A stretch of DNA of 64,000 bases. It comes from Segatella copri (GTDB lineage: Bacteria; Bacteroidota; Bacteroidia; Bacteroidales; Bacteroidaceae). The stretch is taken from positions 39,665 to 103,664 of the forward strand of contig NZ_JAHOEA010000004.1 in assembly GCF_019127135.1 (NCBI RefSeq). Direction: 5' to 3'. Each line of letters opens with the position of its first letter. The stretch's first letter is position 1. Shown in pieces: positions 59,427-64,000 of the stretch. Both the position numbers and the translations under genes were made by a program. The notes under the pieces are model-generated. The model did no database searches and was not told where the DNA came from. It worked only from the letters and a program-made list of their open reading frames with translations.

Positions 59427-59963
59427 TTACATTTTTGTCATGTGGTAACCCAGCATTTTTAATTCTACAGCTATTCCCATGAGGAACATCTGGTGGAGGG
59501 CAGCAACGAAACCACGGAAGGCCTCCTCGCTTCCAGGCTGCAGATTCAGATGAATCAGCTTGCTGTAAGAACGCGAAGCACATTCTGCAACCACATTCGT
59601 CACAGCCTTATGCGCTTCCCCGTTCAGCAGCAGAACCTTTTCGCAGATGTAATCATCCATGTGGTCGAAATCTATTCTGTCACGGAGATATTCATAATGA
59701 TTTTCTACCTTGCTGTAGAGTTCCCAATCTTCATCCCAATACTTGGCAAGTGCCATTCCTACATACATGATCCAACCCAATGAAACCGTTGGATATTTGG
59801 CAAACTCGCGAATCGCATCAGGCAGATAACTCTCGCCTACTTTCTGCCACAGCTCTTCCAAATCCGGAGCCTCCGGCAAATGAGCATCTACCTTATCAAT
59901 ACCCAGCAGATATCGATAAAGATCTTCCTTGAAGATCGCTTCAAAATTCTTTTTCTCTTCCAT
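59427..59963 (-). CDS. Conserved Bacteroidales protein of unknown function (178 aa)
   Basis: A soluble acidic helical protein with no signal. Segments such as YPTVSLGWIMYVGMALAKYWDEDW, the repeated charged-aromatic stretch YEYLRDRIDFDHMDDYI and a hydrophobic C-terminus FVAALHQMFLMGIAVELKMLGYHM are distinctive but do not identify a domain for me. The neighbouring genes concern the cell wall and do not share its strand in an obvious operon. A REP-like unit separates it from the DUF1460 gene. Confidence 0.65.
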   Translation of the reverse strand: MEEKKNFEAIFKEDLYRYLLGIDKVDAHLPEAPDLEELWQKVGESYLPDAIREFAKYPTVSLGWIMYVGMALAKYWDEDWELYSKVENHYEYLRDRIDFDHMDDYICEKVLLLNGEAHKAVTNVVAECASRSYSKLIHLNLQPGSEEAFRGFVAALHQMFLMGIAVELKMLGYHMTKM

Positions 59964-59989
59964 TTATCTTTTTCGAATATTATTTATAT

Positions 59990-60080
59990 AAAGCTTTTGC
60001 CCTTATAGGGCGCCTTGCTGATTTTCTCTTATACCCAGGGTGTTGCCCTGGGCTAGGAGCTTCTGCCCTTTCAGGGCGAG
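59990..60080. repeat. Single REP-like unit related to the 5.4-kb element
   Basis: Contains AAAGCTTTTGCCCTTATAGG, the hairpin ACCCAGGGTGTTGCCCTGGG and CTGCCCTTTCAGGGC in the same order as the right arm at 5556-5643. The part GCCTTGCTGATT matches the left arm at 5508-5519, so this copy is closer to the left arm in that portion. Confidence 0.75.
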
Positions 60081-60089
60081 AGGCGTAAA

Positions 60090-60950
60090 TTACTGAACTC
60101 TGCAAACCCTGATTCCTATCTGTACCGGATGTTTGTGCATGTAAGTATAAAGTGTCATCGGTTCATCAATCACCTTCTTGTGAATGCTGCTGGCGTTGAG
60201 CAGATGCAAACCGTCTTTGTGCCAGGAGGCAATACCGATATGGGTTGTGTCGAGCCCCTTCTTGTTGGTGATGATGGCGATAATGTCGCCGTCGTGGATG
60301 GCGTTGCGGAAAACTGCCGTGTTGGCAATCTTGCCCTTCGGAACATAACGGTAACGCTTGCCGTTCACACTCTGTTCCAGTTTTCTGATTCCTGATTGCC
60401 ATTCCGGATGAGCCTTGAGCATCTTATAACTCGAAACATGTGTACTCATCCAGTTGATGTTCACGGTCTGAACGGCCGAGAAAGGAGGATTGGGCGCAAT
60501 ATTCTTCACGATTCCCTCGCGCTCGTTTGCATCCATCCAAATCGTGAAATAATGCTGGCGTTTAACATAGGAAACCTCTCCGCCCACATAACGCACATTC
60601 CGGAGATGTTTGCAGAAAGCCGAGAAAGAAGTCTCATCTTTCTTGGCGCATAGGGTGAGCGCCGTAACCATCTCTACGTATGTGGTGCAGTCCAGCTCAC
60701 GGGTGTTCACGATGAGCACCTCTTCCTTCGTCCGGTCCAGCGTGCCGCCCACATAAGGAACGCCCGCCATCTGCTTGCCAAACCAGAGCGTCCAACTGGC
60801 TGGCTTCTTCTTCATCGCCCTTGCCTGTTGCAGCAGCCCCACAATCCGCAGACTGTCCTGCCGCTGATAAACCACATTCACCCTGGCTTCTCCCGGAACA
60901 GCCAGCAGACAAGCCAGTATGGCGGCTGCCATTTTCGTAAATATTTTCAT
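60090..60950 (-). CDS. DUF1460 family exported amidase-like protein
   Basis: A 286-residue protein with a signal peptide (1-22, ending GEARV). It matches the DUF1460 family, an NlpC/P60-like fold whose members are thought to act on peptidoglycan-type amide bonds. The likely nucleophile is Cys in ELDCTTYVE (near 92), and the His of TTHIGIASW (near 235) completes the site. VNINWMSTH and the GKIANTAVFRNAIHDGDIIAIIT region are family-typical. The DUF4421 gene lies 17 bases upstream on the same strand, so they may be co-transcribed. Confidence 0.83.
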   Translation of the reverse strand: MKIFTKMAAAILACLLAVPGEARVNVVYQRQDSLRIVGLLQQARAMKKKPASWTLWFGKQMAGVPYVGGTLDRTKEEVLIVNTRELDCTTYVEMVTALTLCAKKDETSFSAFCKHLRNVRYVGGEVSYVKRQHYFTIWMDANEREGIVKNIAPNPPFSAVQTVNINWMSTHVSSYKMLKAHPEWQSGIRKLEQSVNGKRYRYVPKGKIANTAVFRNAIHDGDIIAIITNKKGLDTTHIGIASWHKDGLHLLNASSIHKKVIDEPMTLYTYMHKHPVQIGIRVCRVQ

Positions 60951-60967
60951 CTCTTCTTTTTTATATG

Positions 60968-62158
60968 TTAATGATGACGTTTCCTGCCAAAGTTCACGCC
61001 CACATAAATATTGAGTGAGCCAAACGAATTGTTGGTAGAAAACTGTTTTTTCTTATAGTTGTAAGAATGGTTGATGGTGCTGGCGCCCGCGTACCAATGC
61101 GTATTGTTCCACACCACGCCGAAGCGCCCGATTCCATCCAGGTTCACATTCTTGAAACTGAAGTTGATAATGTCCAGATGTTCACTTTCATTATCCGATT
61201 TCGAGCTGTTGTAAGCCACACCTACCGAGAGCGAAGCATTAAAGAGCCAGTTCTTGGCGAAAACCCAGTTGTAAGCATAGCCGCAGGTTACGTTCACATC
61301 GCTGTATTTCACCTTGCTGAACATCAGCGAACTGTCTATCTTGGCTTCAGGAGTTCCCCCGTCTGTCAGATTTTTGTTCAACTTTTCATCTACAAGATTG
61401 GTCAGTTTATCCCAGTTCACCTCCAGTTCATGCTCCGTGTAACCGATTCCCAGAAGCATGGAACCGGCACTTCTCCGCTGCACCGTACTCTGCGAATAGG
61501 CAGCAGGATAAGAGAAGCGGCGATGGTTGAAGATGTAATAAAGATTGAATCCCTTGATACTCGATTTGAAACCGTCGAAAGGAGTTTTGTGGATAGGGGC
61601 GCAATTGATGTGCTCACCCAGATTCATCCGCTGAACATGATAGTCATTTCCCGTCTGTCGCCAGAACAGGTCTATTCCCAGCAGACTGCTGTAGAGGCTC
61701 AGGTCAAACTCCTTCTTGTTGGTGTGGTTGTTTCCGAAATTGATGTGCTTCAGGTCGAACGTATAACCCAGGAACACCCATCGCCAGCCCAGATAAGGCC
61801 CCAGTCGGTAAGAAGGATCAGGAGCAAAGGAAATGCTCTGTCCTTCGCGGTTTCTGAGCGTATATTTCTCGTAGGTATTGGTGTTCTGCAGCATCACCGT
61901 ATAATTGTAGTGCTGGTCTTCGATATAAGAAGAATCCGTACTGTTGAATTCTCTGAAGAACCGGGTGAATACATTTCCTACCTGATGGAAGAAAGTTTTT
62001 CGATGGCGCTCTTTCACAAGGCTGTCCTTGGAATTGTGCATGAACATCGTCTTGTTGAAGAGCGTTCCCAGCATGGTAGAATCCACAGGCTCCCCTGCCC
62101 TTGCCGAAGTGCAGACAAGAGAACAGATGATTGCAACTATACAGAAACTTCTCTTCAT
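60968..62158 (-). CDS. DUF4421 family outer-membrane protein
   Basis: A 396-residue beta-rich protein with a signal peptide (1-21, ARAG). The family-typical part runs from YLGWRWVFLGYTFDLKHINFGN through FDLSLYSSLLGIDLFWRQTGNDYHVQRM to SIKGFNLYYIFNHRRFSYPAAYSQS. The C-terminal strands end INVYVGVNF-like with KRHH as a short tail. It is expected to be an outer-membrane barrel; function unknown. It is the first gene before the DUF1460 amidase. Confidence 0.82.
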   Translation of the reverse strand: MKRSFCIVAIICSLVCTSARAGEPVDSTMLGTLFNKTMFMHNSKDSLVKERHRKTFFHQVGNVFTRFFREFNSTDSSYIEDQHYNYTVMLQNTNTYEKYTLRNREGQSISFAPDPSYRLGPYLGWRWVFLGYTFDLKHINFGNNHTNKKEFDLSLYSSLLGIDLFWRQTGNDYHVQRMNLGEHINCAPIHKTPFDGFKSSIKGFNLYYIFNHRRFSYPAAYSQSTVQRRSAGSMLLGIGYTEHELEVNWDKLTNLVDEKLNKNLTDGGTPEAKIDSSLMFSKVKYSDVNVTCGYAYNWVFAKNWLFNASLSVGVAYNSSKSDNESEHLDIINFSFKNVNLDGIGRFGVVWNNTHWYAGASTINHSYNYKKKQFSTNNSFGSLNIYVGVNFGRKRHH

Positions 62159-62226
62159 AACTTACTCTCTATTCCAGATGATGATGCTTCCTTGATGTAT
62201 GCTTTCGAGATGATTTTGTAAAAAAA

Positions 62227-63210
62227 TCAGTTCTTCCACAACACACGGTCCAGCACCCAGTTCACAGCCGTAGCCGAAACGCTGGTGCAGTCGCATTTGC
62301 CTATTCCCTGCAGATGCTCAATCACACTCTTGATGAGTGGCAGCTGCACGTAAGGCGGATTCGGAACCGTAATCGAGTTCTTTCCTTCGCTCGTAATCAC
62401 TTCTATCGGCTGGTAAGTGAACACCGAGAACGAGAGCGAACCTTTCTCGCCAATCACCTCGATGCAGTCTTCCTTCGCACTCTCATGTCCCACGAAGCAC
62501 CAGCTTCCGCTGCCCGGAATTCCGCTCTCAAAGAAGAAGCACGCCGAAAGCGTATCTTCTGCCTGATAAAGATGCGCTCTGTTGGCAGGATAGCCGTGCG
62601 CACGGGTAATCACACCAAACAGATTCTGGAGCAAATCTATCTGATGAGGAGCCAGGTCGTAGAAATAGCCGCCGCCCGCAATATCCGGCTGCAGTCGCCA
62701 AGGCATTTCCTTACCGCTCTGAAAGTCGAGATCGCGTGGAGGAACCGAGAAGCGTACCTGCACATTTACCACATTACCGATGGTTCCGCTCTCGATAATC
62801 TCCTTTACCTTCTGGAAATAAGGAAGATAACGGCGATAGTAAGCCACAAAGCATGGAACACCCGTCTGCTCGCTGATGCGGTTGATGCGGATGCAGTCGT
62901 TGTAGCTCGCAGCCAGCGGTTTCTCTATGTAGCAAGGTTTGCCTGCACGCATCGCCATGATAGCGAAGGTGGCGTGAGAAGATGGTGGCGTGGCGATGTA
63001 AACAGCATTCACATCGGGGTCTTCTATCAACTCCGATGCATCCGTGTACCATTTGCGCACATGATGGCGCTCAGCATAGCTGCGTGCCTTGTTCTCGCTT
63101 CGGCTCATCACAGCCACTACCTGCGAACCCTCCACCTCGTTGAAAGCCGGTCCGCTCTTCTTTTCGGTTACTTCTCCGCAGCCGATAAATCCCCAATTAA
63201 TCTGTTTCAT
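62227..63210 (-). CDS. Gfo/Idh/MocA family oxidoreductase
   Basis: An NAD(P)-dependent sugar oxidoreductase of 327 residues. The Rossmann start is INWGFIGCGEVTEKKSGPA (residues 4-22), and the EKPLA motif carries the catalytic Lys (near 97). The C-terminal alpha/beta domain contains YFYDLAPHQIDLLQNLFG with the conserved His. The substrate cannot be told from sequence. It starts about 30 bases after engB on the same strand but is functionally unrelated to it. Confidence 0.88.
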   Translation of the reverse strand: MKQINWGFIGCGEVTEKKSGPAFNEVEGSQVVAVMSRSENKARSYAERHHVRKWYTDASELIEDPDVNAVYIATPPSSHATFAIMAMRAGKPCYIEKPLAASYNDCIRINRISEQTGVPCFVAYYRRYLPYFQKVKEIIESGTIGNVVNVQVRFSVPPRDLDFQSGKEMPWRLQPDIAGGGYFYDLAPHQIDLLQNLFGVITRAHGYPANRAHLYQAEDTLSACFFFESGIPGSGSWCFVGHESAKEDCIEVIGEKGSLSFSVFTYQPIEVITSEGKNSITVPNPPYVQLPLIKSVIEHLQGIGKCDCTSVSATAVNWVLDRVLWKN

Positions 63211-63239
63211 TCTCTGTTGGTTTATTCTCTCCCGAAAGA

Positions 63240-63845
63240 TTATTCTCCGGCGAGCGATTTGTTGATTTCGTCAATATAGTCGAGCACCTCGTCGCGTCCC
63301 GTCTTCTTCTCACTACTGGTAATGAAATAAGGTGGAAGCGCTTCCCAGCGGTCTTCCAGCGCATGCATCCATTTCTCTGCATTCATGCGAGCCTTGACCG
63401 GACCCAACTTGTCGGCCTTGGTAAAGACGATGCAGAAGGGAACGCCGCTCTCGCCCAGCCAGTCAACAAACTCGCGGTCTATCTTCTGCTGGTCGTGGCG
63501 CACATCGATGAGCACGAAGACGTTAGCCAACTGCTGGCGCTGCAGAATATAACTGCTTATCATCTGTTCCAGCTGTTTTTGTACGGTCTTCGAGCGCTTT
63601 GCGAAACCATAGCCCGGAAGGTCAACCAGATACCATTCGTTGTTGATGATAAAGTGGTTGATAAGTAGCGTCTTGCCCGGTGTGGCAGAAGTCTTAGCCA
63701 AACCTTTATGGTTGCAGAGCATATTGATGAGGCTCGATTTTCCCACATTACTTCTGCCGATGAAAGCATATTCAGCCTTCGTATCTTTCGGACACATGCT
63801 CACTCGTGGAGCCGATATTGTAAATTCTGATTTCTTAATTTCCAT
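63240..63845 (-). CDS. engB: Ribosome biogenesis GTPase EngB (YihA/YsxC)
   Basis: An essential GTPase needed for large ribosomal subunit assembly. The 201 residues match the family. G1 is [10 protein letters not shown] (about 31-40), G2 contains TSATPGKT, G3 is [12 protein letters not shown] and G4 is [21 protein letters not shown] just before G1 is typical of the N-terminus. It is first in a leftward pair with the oxidoreductase. Confidence 0.95.
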   Translation of the reverse strand: MEIKKSEFTISAPRVSMCPKDTKAEYAFIGRSNVGKSSLINMLCNHKGLAKTSATPGKTLLINHFIINNEWYLVDLPGYGFAKRSKTVQKQLEQMISSYILQRQQLANVFVLIDVRHDQQKIDREFVDWLGESGVPFCIVFTKADKLGPVKARMNAEKWMHALEDRWEALPPYFITSSEKKTGRDEVLDYIDEINKSLAGE

Positions 63846-64000
63846 TCTTTCTATTTTCTTTTATAAATGTTTACACTAGTGTCCCGTTAAAACGAGACGA
63901 TTATTAAATAAGTTATTAATACTCAAAAGTTTACGGACTTTTTATAGTGTATTCGATTTGATTTTGTATCTTTGCACGCATATTTAAAATACGTGTGCGA
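63846..64000. promoter_or_regulatory. Right-edge intergenic region with an outward promoter
   Basis: A -7 box TATCTTTG lies at 63967-63974 with a TTTT at 63941-63944 in the -33 position, reading out of the window. At the predicted transcript start an imperfect hairpin pairs GCACGCATATTT with AAATACGTGTGC (about 63974-63999). A second inverted repeat, GTCCCGTT/AACGAGAC, lies at about 63882-63898. The gene served is outside the window. Confidence 0.5.

Overview
The window looks like a chromosomal segment of a Bacteroidales gut or oral bacterium, most likely Prevotella/Segatella (S. copri-like). The basis is the gene content (PPi-type phosphofructokinase, DUF4835, DUF3127, DUF4248 and DUF4421 families, coaBC-DUF4835-recN order), promoters of the Bacteroidetes type (-33 TTTG or TTCG, -7 TAnnTTTG), the absence of clear Shine-Dalgarno sites, and short 'gttaatagtttatag' and 'aggagttaaag' intergenic repeats. 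This assignment comes from recognising families by eye; no search was run. No rRNA, tRNA or CRISPR array was seen.

Layout. 1-9.8 kb: end of a lysophospholipid acyltransferase gene, pfp, a membrane-anchored GH25 lysozyme, prmA, an exported Tyr/Trp/Gly-rich protein, a FadL-like outer-membrane protein, a probable small RNA, and dsbD. 10-16.3 kb: a heavy-metal RND efflux operon (His-rich exported protein, CusB/CzcB, CusA/CzcA, TolC-like OMF). 16.3-22.2 kb: an AT-rich accessory island holding a Sau3AI/MutH-type restriction enzyme, a C5-cytosine methyltransferase with a long C-terminal extension, and two overlapping genes I cannot assign. A relic of a second methyltransferase lies at its left edge. 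22.3-27 kb: a Bacteroidales-specific module (small protein, DUF3987-like ATPase, CHC2/Toprim primase, DUF4248, small lipoprotein, HU-like protein) with unusually dense non-coding repeats. 27-38 kb: hexuronate catabolism. kdgK, eda, a large two-module sensor kinase, its response regulator and an AbgT-like membrane protein read leftward as one probable operon. A LacI regulator, uxaA and an NhaC-type antiporter read rightward. 38-46 kb: a second GH25 lysozyme, a zinc-ribbon membrane protein, a short DnaJ protein, a 5'-nucleotidase, nudC and an MFS transporter. 46-54.4 kb: DNA metabolism and housekeeping (DUF3127, dnaN, dnaQ-like, coaBC, DUF4835, recN, a TPR protein with a protease-like N-terminus). 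54.4-64 kb: hisGDC, an MltF-like lytic transglycosylase, a DUF1460 amidase, a DUF4421 outer-membrane protein, a Gfo/Idh/MocA oxidoreductase, engB, and a promoter for a gene beyond the right edge.

The best candidates for undescribed biology are the two unknown genes attached to the Sau3AI-like restriction-modification pair, the methyltransferase relic and GATC cluster beside that pair, the repeat-rich control regions of the primase/HU module, and a free-standing small RNA near 7.5 kb. Smaller points are a signal peptide overprinted on the end of coaBC and a palindromic element family whose copies share end sequences.
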